Shown here: positions 14,879-23,900 of the stretch, in pieces
Layout: each line of letters opens with the position of its first letter
How positions within the stretch are numbered: position 1 is the first letter of the stretch
NCBI RefSeq assembly: GCF_900624995.1
Contig: NZ_UYXQ01000040.1
Span: 1-32,264, forward strand
Source of the DNA: Pseudomonas antarctica
Lineage (GTDB): Bacteria; Pseudomonadota; Gammaproteobacteria; Pseudomonadales; Pseudomonadaceae
Reading direction: 5' to 3'
Length of the DNA stretch: 32,264 nt
Translations under genes and position numbers: made by a program
Notes under the pieces: generated by a model
The model's database searches: none
Seen by the model: only the letters and a program-made list of their open reading frames with translations
Told to the model about the DNA's origin: nothing

Positions 14879-15011
14879 TCAAGCATTGAGCTTGGTTTTA
14901 ACTTGTCCACCACGCGTATAAGTCATCACAAACGAATTCCAATTTTCACCACGTCTGATGGCGCACGCCCTCAATTCCTTCACCAAACGATAGATTTTTA
15001 CTTCGGATCGG
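14879..15011 (-). pseudogene. 3' fragment of a YezG/DUF600-like immunity gene
   Basis: The minus-strand frame reads SEVKIYRLVKELRACAIRRG, then ENWNSFVMTYTRGGQVKTKLNA and TGA. The W-x-x-F-x-M-x-Y-x-x-G-x-x-K pattern is like the C-terminus of YezG-type (DUF600) proteins found as immunity proteins. No start codon or N-terminal part precedes it: the frame meets an IS-like fragment at about 15000. It therefore looks like a truncated gene. Family assignment is tentative. Confidence 0.4.
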
Positions 15012-15126
15012 CTAGCAGCTTAAAGAACGCATGGGCATTGCTGTTTTTGGTGTGCTGCTGAATGCGTTGCTGTTGATGCCTGACGATTTGGCGTCTACGA
15101 TTCACGCGGGCTATCCTTGTTCTCAT
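14998..15126 (-). pseudogene. N-terminal fragment of an IS4-type transposase
   Basis: A 42-codon frame starting ATG at 15126 reads RRRQIVRHQQQRIQQHTKNS and then NAHAFFKLLADPK before TAA. The stretch QQxxxNSNAxAFFxLL is like the start of IS4-family transposases (full length several hundred residues). The rest is missing and the frame is replaced by the YezG-like fragment, so this is a relic of an insertion that broke the neighbouring gene. No terminal inverted repeats are evident. Confidence 0.45.
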
Positions 15127-15206
15127 GGTGTGTGTTCGCAACTATCACCGTAGACCAAGGACGGTCTTTTTCATTTTTTGTAGTCATATCAGCGGGTTAG
15201 CTGTTA

Positions 15207-15237
15207 AGTAAGTGCCATTCAAATCCGCCCCCGTTTT
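15207..15237. repeat. Left inverted repeat of the 170-residue gene cassette
   Basis: AGTAAGTGCCATTCAAATC (15207-15225) followed by CGCCCCCGTTTTA. Its first 19 bases are a perfect inverse of 15807-15825, and similarity continues inward (GGGGGCGGATTT against GGAGACAGATTT). The stop codon of the enclosed gene (15236-15238) falls at the inner edge. Confidence 0.7.
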
Positions 15238-15748
15238 AGCGTTTAACAACATCGCTACAGACATCCCCGCAAAACACTTCGTATAGTGTATCTGGAGGTG
15301 CCTGATGTTTTTCAAAGTCAGATAAAACCACCTCATACAGGTCCGACATGTTAATACGTCTAACCGCCTCTATTTGACTACTGTCCGAGATTGAAAAAAC
15401 TATTTTCTCGGCCTTGCAAATCGAAGCAATCTCAGTAATCGCCTCTAATAGAATCGCAACTCTGTCTTGGGATTTGCTCGGAAATCCAATATCTGAGGTC
15501 AATGGATCGTATTCATCATAGTCCGTCAAATAGGTAGCATTAGGATAGCCAGGCCTGTCTCCAATTAAAAAGACGAAGGTCCCTTTACTTGGTAAAAAAT
15601 CAGGCGGATAGTTAAACAGCTCAGCGCTGGTAATTTTAAATATCCCCAATTCACTCTCTAAAATATAGTCATCTACCGCCGTCCAAGCATCAGGACTTGG
15701 CGACGGATGAACATAGCCACAAACGTCGTTCGACATGCTCACACCCAT
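15236..15748 (-). CDS. Unknown protein in an inverted-repeat-bounded cassette (putative immunity)
   Basis: 170 residues from the ATG at 15748; a second Met four codons later (MSNDVCG) is an alternative start. Acidic, soluble, alpha/beta in appearance: ESELGIFKITSAELF, GTFVFLIGDRPGYPN, DRVAILLEAITEIASICKAEKIVFSI, then SDLYEVVLSDFEKH and a Cys-containing tail FCGDVCSDVV. No family recognised. It is low in GC compared with the left half of the window. It directly follows the orphan toxin module on the same strand and is enclosed by 19-base perfect inverted repeats. Position and size fit an immunity or orphan accessory protein; nothing in the sequence proves it. Confidence 0.6.
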   Translation of the reverse strand: MGVSMSNDVCGYVHPSPSPDAWTAVDDYILESELGIFKITSAELFNYPPDFLPSKGTFVFLIGDRPGYPNATYLTDYDEYDPLTSDIGFPSKSQDRVAILLEAITEIASICKAEKIVFSISDSSQIEAVRRINMSDLYEVVLSDFEKHQAPPDTLYEVFCGDVCSDVVKR

Positions 15749-15795
15749 TTATCTAAGATCCAAGGTCCGACGACCTTGCCATTAAAGTGGAACAA

Positions 15796-15825
15796 AAAAG
15801 GAGACAGATTTGAATGGCACTTACT
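15796..15825. repeat. Right inverted repeat of the 170-residue gene cassette
   Basis: GATTTGAATGGCACTTACT (15807-15825), preceded by AAAAAGGAGACA. It is the perfect inverse of 15207-15225. The stop codon of the frameshifted orphan toxin tail (15821-15823) lies inside it, so the cassette abuts the toxin module with no spare sequence. Confidence 0.7.
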
Positions 15826-16382
15826 CAACCTTCTTCGGGGGGCCATTTTTCCTGACCTCGGCCCAAGCCTCACCCCATGCTGATGCAGGCACGAGGGGCG
15901 GGAACACCGACTTTGACTGTTACACCTTGAACCTTGGCTTTTCCTGAATCCAACGCCGCTTGCAAAGCATCGCTTAAAGCAGGATCAGAGTCGGCAATTG
16001 ATCTATTACCCAGCCACCCCTCCAACCGCGTCCTCGGGTCCCCATGCGGCGTACCGGCCTTATTCACGCCATTCACCGAAGACTTCGCATCCATCACTAC
16101 CACGGTAATCGTATCGCCATTGATCGCAACCGCGCAGCCATCACAGCCGTGGTTGCTACCGTTCTGCAATGGCTTGAAATTGAGGCCGGTTTTTCCGTTG
16201 AGGGTTTGAAGGGCCAGTTGCTCGCCCAACACCCCATCATTTACAAGCGAACCGGTCTTCCAATTGGGAAGGTGCGACAGCGGGATACTTTCAAATGTCT
16301 GCCCAAACAGGCCTTCAACCCGGCTGAACTTGGGTGGGCTGATTGCATCAGGGATAACCTGCCCTGGTCCTTTTGCACCTAT
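15821..16382 (-). pseudogene. Orphan copy of the CdiA C-terminal nuclease domain (frameshifted tail)
   Basis: Begins directly after the stop of the immunity gene at 16383 and repeats the end of CdiA from GAKGPGQVIPDA onward: FGQTFESIPLSHLPNW, LGEQLALQTLNGKTGLNF, HGCDGCAVAINGD, VVVMDAKSSVNG. No start codon opens it; the first GTG is at 16232. The stretch to about 16065 is nearly identical to CdiA (about five differences in 315 bases), while the rest is more diverged (DPRTRLEGWLGN against DPATRLRGWLGN). After VGVPAP the frame runs into TGA at 15870. A one-base shift restores a coding-like tail (PASAWGEAWAEVRKNGPPKK) ending at 15821, unlike the CdiA tail. It is a silent, displaced toxin allele. 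Putative catalytic residues (E, D, DxK) are retained. Confidence 0.8.
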
Positions 16383-17381
16383 TCAACTCTTCAATTCTGG
16401 CAAAGACAGCACTTCATCGTACTGTGGCCAGTCCCCCCTTGCGCGGTTGAGTACACCTTGCATCAACTCGTCCAACTCAGGCACTGGCTGCTCGGGCGGC
16501 AATTGGTCAAAGGGCACGGCCAGCAGCGGATGATCAATCTTCTGCGGATTGGCTAAACCTTCCCACTGGCGCAGGCGCAGGATATAGAGAATTTCCACCG
16601 GCACGCGCTCCAAGTGCCAGTCCTGATTGAAGTCGTAAGAATTCTTCTGGCTCTCTTTGCCGGTTTGCCAAGTGTGGCGGTCACACGCGGCCAACAGGCA
16701 GGGCATCAGGTCGTCGGGGCTGGGAGTGCGCCACTTGGCCAACAAGGCTTCGTAGATGGGTTCGTCGTAAGCATAAGCAGGCCATTGATGCGAGACATCG
16801 CCCACCCAATCGGCAAACACACGCAGCATAAAGGCTTGGGCGCGGCGGTGCTCCTCTTCATACTCGATGACCAGTTGATGACCACGGTTGAGCGCCGCAT
16901 GGGTCAAATAGCCTTGGTGGATGACAGCTTCCTTCCAGCCCAGAATCGCCATGGCGGCCATCATGTTGGCAGCGGTTTGGATGCTGTAGTTTTGTTGGCG
17001 TCTGTCATTACCTACGGCTTTAGCCAAAACGTCAAACTGCCCCGCCCAAAAAAACAACTGCCAAATGCCTACTTGGTAGTAACGCATCCAGTGTGCCAAT
17101 TCGGAAAGCCATCGCGGGTTTCCCGTTGCAGTGGCAAGTACTTTGTGAGCCCTTGTCACCGACATCCATTCTGCACGAGCATCTGTTGCATTGTTTCTGT
17201 TTGGAACCATCATTGAACGCTTCGGCGAAGCATCCTCGCGAGTAACGTACTCGCGAATACCGGCTATCTCATATTCATCCGAGACATGTGGCCCCTTGGC
17301 TATGCGCCCCAGCACACTTTTGTAAGAAGGCCATTTCGGGTTTACGCCCGAGCGCTCGCACTGAATTATTTCTTGGACCAT
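16383..17381 (-). CDS. cdiI: Putative CdiI-type immunity protein for the CdiA toxin
   Basis: 332 residues. Its ATG (17381) overlaps the last 16 bases of cdiA in another frame, so translation is coupled, as expected for an immunity gene. The protein has no signal peptide and is rich in Trp and Tyr and in helices: WLSELAHWMRYYQVGIWQLFFWAG, NMMAAMAILGWKEAVIHQGYLTHAAL, EEHRRAQAFMLRVFADWVG, then a proline-containing C-terminus ending LPEFDQLPP-like and LSLPELKS. It is larger than many CdiI proteins. I do not recognise the Imm family with certainty; an all-alpha Imm type is likely. It would bind and neutralise the PD-(D/E)xK-like nuclease at the CdiA C-terminus in the cytoplasm. Its stop touches the orphan toxin module, so the pair cdiA-CT/cdiI was probably inserted in front of an older module by recombination in the shared toxin sequence. 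Confidence 0.75.
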   Translation of the reverse strand: MVQEIIQCERSGVNPKWPSYKSVLGRIAKGPHVSDEYEIAGIREYVTREDASPKRSMMVPNRNNATDARAEWMSVTRAHKVLATATGNPRWLSELAHWMRYYQVGIWQLFFWAGQFDVLAKAVGNDRRQQNYSIQTAANMMAAMAILGWKEAVIHQGYLTHAALNRGHQLVIEYEEEHRRAQAFMLRVFADWVGDVSHQWPAYAYDEPIYEALLAKWRTPSPDDLMPCLLAACDRHTWQTGKESQKNSYDFNQDWHLERVPVEILYILRLRQWEGLANPQKIDHPLLAVPFDQLPPEQPVPELDELMQGVLNRARGDWPQYDEVLSLPELKS

Positions 17382-17908
17382 GGTTCCACCTTAAATTCTG
17401 CTACACCTGTTTTACCGGGGGCAGGAACACCGACTTTGACGGTCACGCCTTGGACTTTGACGTTTTCAGAAAGCAGCGCTGCTCGCAAAGCATCACGTAA
17501 CGCTGGGTCCGAATCGGCAATTGAGCTATTACCCAACCACCCTCTCAACCTCGTCGCCGGATCTCCGTGCGGCGTACCGGCCTTACTCACGCCATTCACC
17601 GAAGACTTCGCATCCATCACTACCACGGTAATCGTATCGCCATTGATCGCAACCGCGCAGCCATCACAGCCGTGGTTGCTACCGTTCTGCAATGGTTTGA
17701 AATTGAGGCCGGTTTTTCCGTTGAGGGTTTGAAGGGCCAGTTGCTCGCCTAACACCCCATCATTTACAAGCGAACCGGTCTTCCAATTGGGAAGGTGCGA
17801 CAGCGGGATACTTTCAAATGTCTGCCCAAACAGGTCTTCAACCCGGCTGAACTTAGGTGGGCTGATTGCATCAGGGATAACCTGCCCTGGTCCTTTTGCA
17901 CCATCGAA
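17366..17908 (-). other. CdiA C-terminal toxin domain, PD-(D/E)xK-like nuclease (prediction)
   Basis: The last 180 residues from GAKGPGQ. A candidate active site of the PD-(D/E)xK type is visible: Glu in LGEQLA, Asp in HGCDGCAV, and Asp-x-Lys in VVVMDAKSS at the end of a beta strand, with a further GTPHGDP loop. The domain boundary is set by where the orphan copy starts. The nuclease assignment is by motif; RNase or DNase cannot be told apart. Confidence 0.55.
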
Positions 17909-20900
17909 ACTCGCATCGTTAGCCGCAGTTTTACCAGTACCTACAACTCTGGTTTCCCCAGAAACCAAACCGGATGGAGTAGCTTTTGAACCCGTCTTCT
18001 CCCCCGTCAGCAGAAGAGATTTACCTTCAGCCAACTTTCCGGCACCTTTGAACAGCGCAATTTCTATCGCCGCCCGCGCCGCCGCAGTCCCATAATCACG
18101 CATGGGATTAACATCGCCAGGGTAGGTATCCATACTGAACGAGGCAAGTACCTTGCTCCCCTGCGTGTATTGATAAGGCGTTAGCAGAGCACCCGTCGCC
18201 TGCATACCATCGTGGAAGGAGAGCGCGCCGCCCAAGCCAGACAATGCAGGTGCCGCGCACCCCACCACCGTCACGCAGGCAGGCGCCGTCAACGCTGCAC
18301 CGCCGAACCCGGCAGCGGCCCCTATCGCCCCCAGCACCGCTCGACTCGCATTGCCCGAGCGGGTAAGTGCCTCGTCATTCTTCAACAGCTTGTCGTTGGC
18401 TTTATCCCACCGGCCGTACTCATCAAAAGCTCCGGTTGCCAACAGCTGCTTCTGAGCATCCTTGAAGCTGCCGCCGTCAGACTCAAGTTCGCTGATGTAC
18501 TTGTAGTTTGGATCTTCAGTCGGAACGGAAGCACTGCAGTGCACCAAGGCACAGGCCGCGGCCTTCAACTTATAGGCATTGGCCGGGTCGTCTTTCTGCA
18601 AAGCTTCCAACGCGAGCGTTTCCTTCTGGTGCAGTTGGCGGTTGTACTGATCCGCCATTTGCGACACCCAGGACGCTTTGTTGACATCGCCGCCGGCCAG
18701 CCCCGCCGCAGTCAAACCGACCACCTGGGCGAACGCCTGTCTCAACTCCGGTTGCTTATCAAACGTATCGTTCAGGACCTGCGCCATTGCCTGACTTGCG
18801 CCCGCAGCAATAGCCCCGGTTTTGAAGTCGCCACCCGTGGCACTGGCCACCGCACCACCAAACAAGGCGTGCATGGTGACTCGGGCTGAACCACCCTCCG
18901 CCCACATCGCCATCCCGGTGGTATCACCGGCGTTCTTCGCGGCCTGCCAATGGTCCTGGGCATAACTGCCCACGTAGTTGAACGCCGTCGCAGCCACCAC
19001 ATTGCCGGCCTGTGAAACCAGGCCGCCGGTGACGTTCTTGCCCAGATTTCCGCCACCCACCACCGTCTGAATGGTGCCAGCAGCCACACCTTGAGCCGCC
19101 GCGTGAACCGCAAAGCCGCCAATCCCTTCCAGAGTTTTGAGATCGAACCCTTTGGTGAGGTTATTGAAAGGCTTGGTGGTGCCGCCCAAGTTGGGATCGA
19201 TGACACCTGTTGTGAAACCTGCTGTAAGAGCGCTTGTTGCATAGCCTTTCAGCGCGTTGCTTGAAGTCACATCTTTAAGCGTCGCGCCAAGGTTGCCGCC
19301 ATTATTGATAAAGCTGACAGCACTGCCGCTTGCAAGTGACGTTAACGCAGCAGTGGCCATGGCGTTGCCCCAGCCTGCCGCCGCAGTCCCAACAGCAGTG
19401 CCTGCCGAGACCATTGCCGAACTACCCGCCGCCGCCATAGCGGTGCCAGAACCCGCAGTTCCTGCACCCGCAAACGCTGTGCCTACTACACCGCTGGCCG
19501 CCCCAGCCGTCAATACCGTAACAATAATAATGATCGCCAGCATCGCCCCTTGTCCGAGGCTGGAGTTGCTGTACTTATACGAGTCGTGCGTTTCCTTGAT
19601 CAGTTTCCAATCAACATCTCCACGTTTCTCCGCGTCCTTCAGCCAAGCCATCTGTGGATCTGCCTTCACCATCGCGTCGATCGCCTGGCTGACGGTCTGT
19701 TGGTTGACTTGTTTGACATCGATATGCAGACCATCAACGGCCTTGATCGCGATTTCACCCTTGGCAACCATTTGGGTCTGCCTGAGGGTCTCGTCGGTGT
19801 TGCCTTTGCCACTCATGCTGTTCCAGGCAAGGCTGCTTTTGCTCTTGGCATGGCTTTCCTGATCGAGGTCTTTGACACCCTCGAAGGTCACGCTACCACC
19901 GCTGGCGATGGTCAGGTCATTGCCACTGTCCAACTTGGCAGCCTGGTATTTCTGGTCGCCCTGACTTTGAATAGTCAGGTCACCACCGGTTTTGATTTCG
20001 CTACCGATGTGGGTGACTTTAGTCACTTCATCCCGCTGGGTTTTCTTACTGCCCCAACTGCCCTTCTTCTTCATGTCATACAGCGAATAATCACTGTCTT
20101 CGGCCGACAGCAACGCCAGGTTGCCACCCGCCACCAGGTAGGCTTCATCGCCTGCACTGATACGGCTGGCAATCAGGCCCAGGTCCTTACCTGCACTGAG
20201 CGAGACGTCCCCACCGGCACTCAGCGTGGTCGACACCTGGCTGACATGATCTTCCTGACGCTTTTCCTTTTTACTTTTACTGGAGGAGTGTTGCTCGTCC
20301 GCAGCCGAGGCCAGGAACATATCGCCGCCAGCGCTCATGTTGATGTCGCGCTTGGCATCGATCTGGCTGGCGATAGCCGTGATGTCTCGGCCGGCTTTGA
20401 CGTTGATGTCGCGACCTGCCTCTACGCTAGAACCGTATTGCGTGGCATTGCTCGATTGCAGGCGGCGCCCCATGTCGGTCGCATTGCGCTCTTCGGCAGA
20501 GGCCAGGCTGGCATCGCGACCCGCCACGATTGTCGTGTCACGACCGCTGTGCAAAACGCCGCCGACGCTGGCAACGTCTTTGCCGGCGCTGATATCCAGG
20601 TCATTGGCCGCCTCCACCCTCGCCGCACTGTCAACGTAGTCCCGATGCTGCGAATACCCACGCCCGCTGTCGTCCCACCCAGTCACGCTGCGTTCGTTGA
20701 TCACATCCCCATTAATCGCGGTCATCGTCACATCACGCCCGGCAATAATGCCGCCGGCTTTGTTAACAATGTTGTTACCGGCGAGCAGGTCGAGGCGATT
20801 GCCCGCTTCGATCAGCCCGCTGTTGGTCAGGTCGTTACCCGCCTGGGCCGACAGGTTGTTGTTCGCGCGCAGGATACCGGCGTTGACCAAGTTTTCGCCG

Positions 20901-23900
20901 GCGATCAGCTTCAGGTCGTTACCGGCGATCAAGGCACCATTCGGCGCCAGGCGGTTGTTGGCCTGGGCCAGGTAGAGCACTGGCACCAGGACCTTTTCAC
21001 CGTTCACTTCGTGTTGTTCCAGCCACACGATGTCGTGGGTCAAGGCCGCAACCTGTTGCGAGGTGAGGCTCACGCCCATCGACAGGTTTAGTTGCTGCTT
21101 GCTGCTGATGGCGTTGTCCATCAGGTACTTGAACAGCTTCTCGTCGGTGTTCTGACCGTCGATAAAGCGTTGGCCGGTGCGCGCTTGTACCGCTTGCTGC
21201 ACCAGGCGCTGTTCGTAGAGGCCATCGCCGAGGCGTTTCCAGCTCTGGTCGGGGTTGTAGCCCAGGCCTTGCAGCAGGTAGTCCGAGCTCATGAATTGCT
21301 TGAGGTCGGTGAGTACCGGGCTGGTCTCGATCAGGTACTTGTGCGGCTGCGAGGCGGCGCGGCTGTCGGGCAGGCCTTGGACGCGGGTGAAGGTTTGGCT
21401 GGTCAACGGGGTCGGTTGCCCCACGGCCGTCTGTGGCGCAATGGCAGCCACGTTGGTGCCACGGCTACTCAGGTCGGGGCGAGCGCCGTCCGACTCAGTG
21501 AGCGCGGTGTGCACCGAGCGGGCGTCGCGATCGGCTGCAGCCAGACCGGACAAGTCCGTTGCGCCGACCGCTGGCCCGGCACCCTGCGCCGGGTTATGCG
21601 CATCAATGCCGGCTACATGGGTGATGTCGCCACCGCTGGAGCGGCCAGGCTGTAGGGTCTGCACGTCGGCGCTGCCGACAGCGTCAATGTTGATAGCGCT
21701 GGCCACGGCGTCGATGGCGCCGGCTTCGCGAGCGGTCAGGGCGATTTGATGGGTACTGGCGGTGACAAGGGCAGCCCCTTCCACCTGGATCGTACGGCCC
21801 TGGTTTTCAGGTCGCGCTTGATCACGCGTGGCCGGGTCAATGCTGGCGCTGCCCAGTGTCCACGTCTGAGCGCCGCCCTGATTGCCGGTCGCCTGCCCGC
21901 TGGTGCCACCTTGGCCGCTTAAGCGGAACAAGCCGTTCTGCCCGCTGGGCAAACCGAAGCCCGGCAGGGTCAAGGGGTTGACTTGCTGTTGGGCCAGGTC
22001 AGGCGGCAACTGTGCATTCAGCACCACCACCTGGGTTTTGTTGGCGCCCACACCGGTATCCAGCGCGCGGCCGCCTACCCCAAGCGCGGTCTTGAGCACC
22101 GTGATGTTGCTGATGTTTTTACTGGCGATGAGTTGAGCGTTGCCGCCGGCCTGGATGATGGCCGGGGCCACCACTTGCGTGCCGCCTGCCACCGGTATGG
22201 GCGCATTGATCCCTGAAAACAGCGACGGGCTGAACTTCGTCATCAATGCCGCAAAGGCCGCCTCATCCACCGGCGAGCCTTGAGGGTGCGCGCGGTTGTA
22301 GGCCTGCACCGCCGCGACCATCTGGTTGTACTGGCCCTTGCCGATTTTGGTAATGCCGCCGTATTCCTGGCTCCGGGTGCCAGAGCCACCGGTGGCCGCC
22401 AGGTTCTGGATATTCTCGCCGGTAATCGACAGGTCATTGGCGGCCGACACCACGCTGTAGCGGTTGGTGAAGTTCTGGCCGGCAATCACCATGTTGCGCC
22501 CGGCGCTGAGGGTGGCCGACGGTGAGTTGGCCTCCACCACACTTTCAACCGTGCGGCTCAGGGTGACCGCAGGCCTTCTGTCGCTCCAGCCACCGCTGCA
22601 ATGTTGCGTGCAACGAATGCTGACGCCCACCGACGTCAAGCGTTGGTTGAGCTGGAATTTCTCGCGCTCGTTGACCACGTCATTGGCCGAGAGCCGGAGG
22701 TCGCCCATGCTTTCGATGCTGGCGGAAATGTTGCGGATACTCTGTGCGGCTGTCCCGCCGGCAACACCTGCCATCGTCAGGTTGCCGAGGCTGTAGATGT
22801 CCGAATAATTGTTGGTCAGGCTGCCCACGTTGAACGTGGCGTCCTGGCCACTGAACACGAAACCGCGCGCATTGATGTCGCCCGCAACGTGGTCGTTGAG
22901 CAGGCTTTGGGCCGTCAGATCAAGGTTCTGCGCAGCCCCCAGCGTGCCTGTGTTGACCACGCTGCCGGCGTCGATACGCAGGCCGCTGCCGGAGGTCAGG
23001 CGCCCACGGTTGCTCAACTGGCCGCCGACGCTCACGTGGCTGGCGCCCCCGCCTGCCAGGCTGCCGGGCTCCTTGAGGGTCATTTGCGCGGCGCTAAGGT
23101 TCAGCGTACCGACACTGCTGATGCGCCCGTTGCCTTCATAACCGCCAGCCAATTGCACAGCCACACTGCCGTCGCTGGCAATCAAGCCATCGTTGTTCCA
23201 ATTACCGCCGTTGCCGACCAAGCTTTGCGACGCCAGCAATTGCCCGCCCGCCGTCTGGTTCAGGGTGTTGACGTTCACCGTCAAACGGCCGGCCTGGATC
23301 ACACTGCTGTTGGTCCAGTTATCTGCGGTCAGGGTCAAACCGCCGCGCGTCACCACATTGCCGCCCGCACGGGTAAGGTTGGCGGTAGCGATATCAAAGG
23401 TCCCGGTGCCGCCGTGCAGCACACTGCCGCCTTGGTTCTGCAGGCTGCCGGTCAGCGTGAAGTCGCTGTTGGAGGTTTCCAGTTGGCCATTGCGGTTGTC
23501 GATCTGCCCGCCAACTTGGACGGTGGTTTTGCCGCTGCTGCCAAGGGCGCGCAGTTGGCCGCCGACGTTATCGACATCCCCGGCCAGCAGGTTCAGCGTG
23601 GTGTCGCTTTCGATAATTCCCGCCTGGTTGCGTAACGCGCCGCTGAGCCCCAGGTCGATCGTACCCGCGCCAATCTGGCCGCTGCTGTTGTCCAGGGTTT
23701 GCCCGCCCACGCGCACCAGGCCCTTGGCGTACAAACCGCCGTTGGCGTTGGCGAAATAATTGGCGTTGACCACTGCATCGCCGGTCTGCGCAGCGATGCG
23801 CCCGCTCTGGTTGTCGATGCGGTTAGCGCGCAGGTCCAGGCCCCGGGCGCTGACCAGTTTGCCGCCCTGGTTATTGACGTCGCCGCTGACGGTCAAGCCC

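Noticed and set aside
15146..15170. Terminator-like AGACC...GGTCT followed by T's
   Set aside because: The stem has only five pairs and serves no intact gene.
18500..19600. Search for a VENN motif marking the toxin boundary in CdiA
   Set aside because: No VENN or close variant is present in the pretoxin region; the boundary was taken from the orphan duplication instead.
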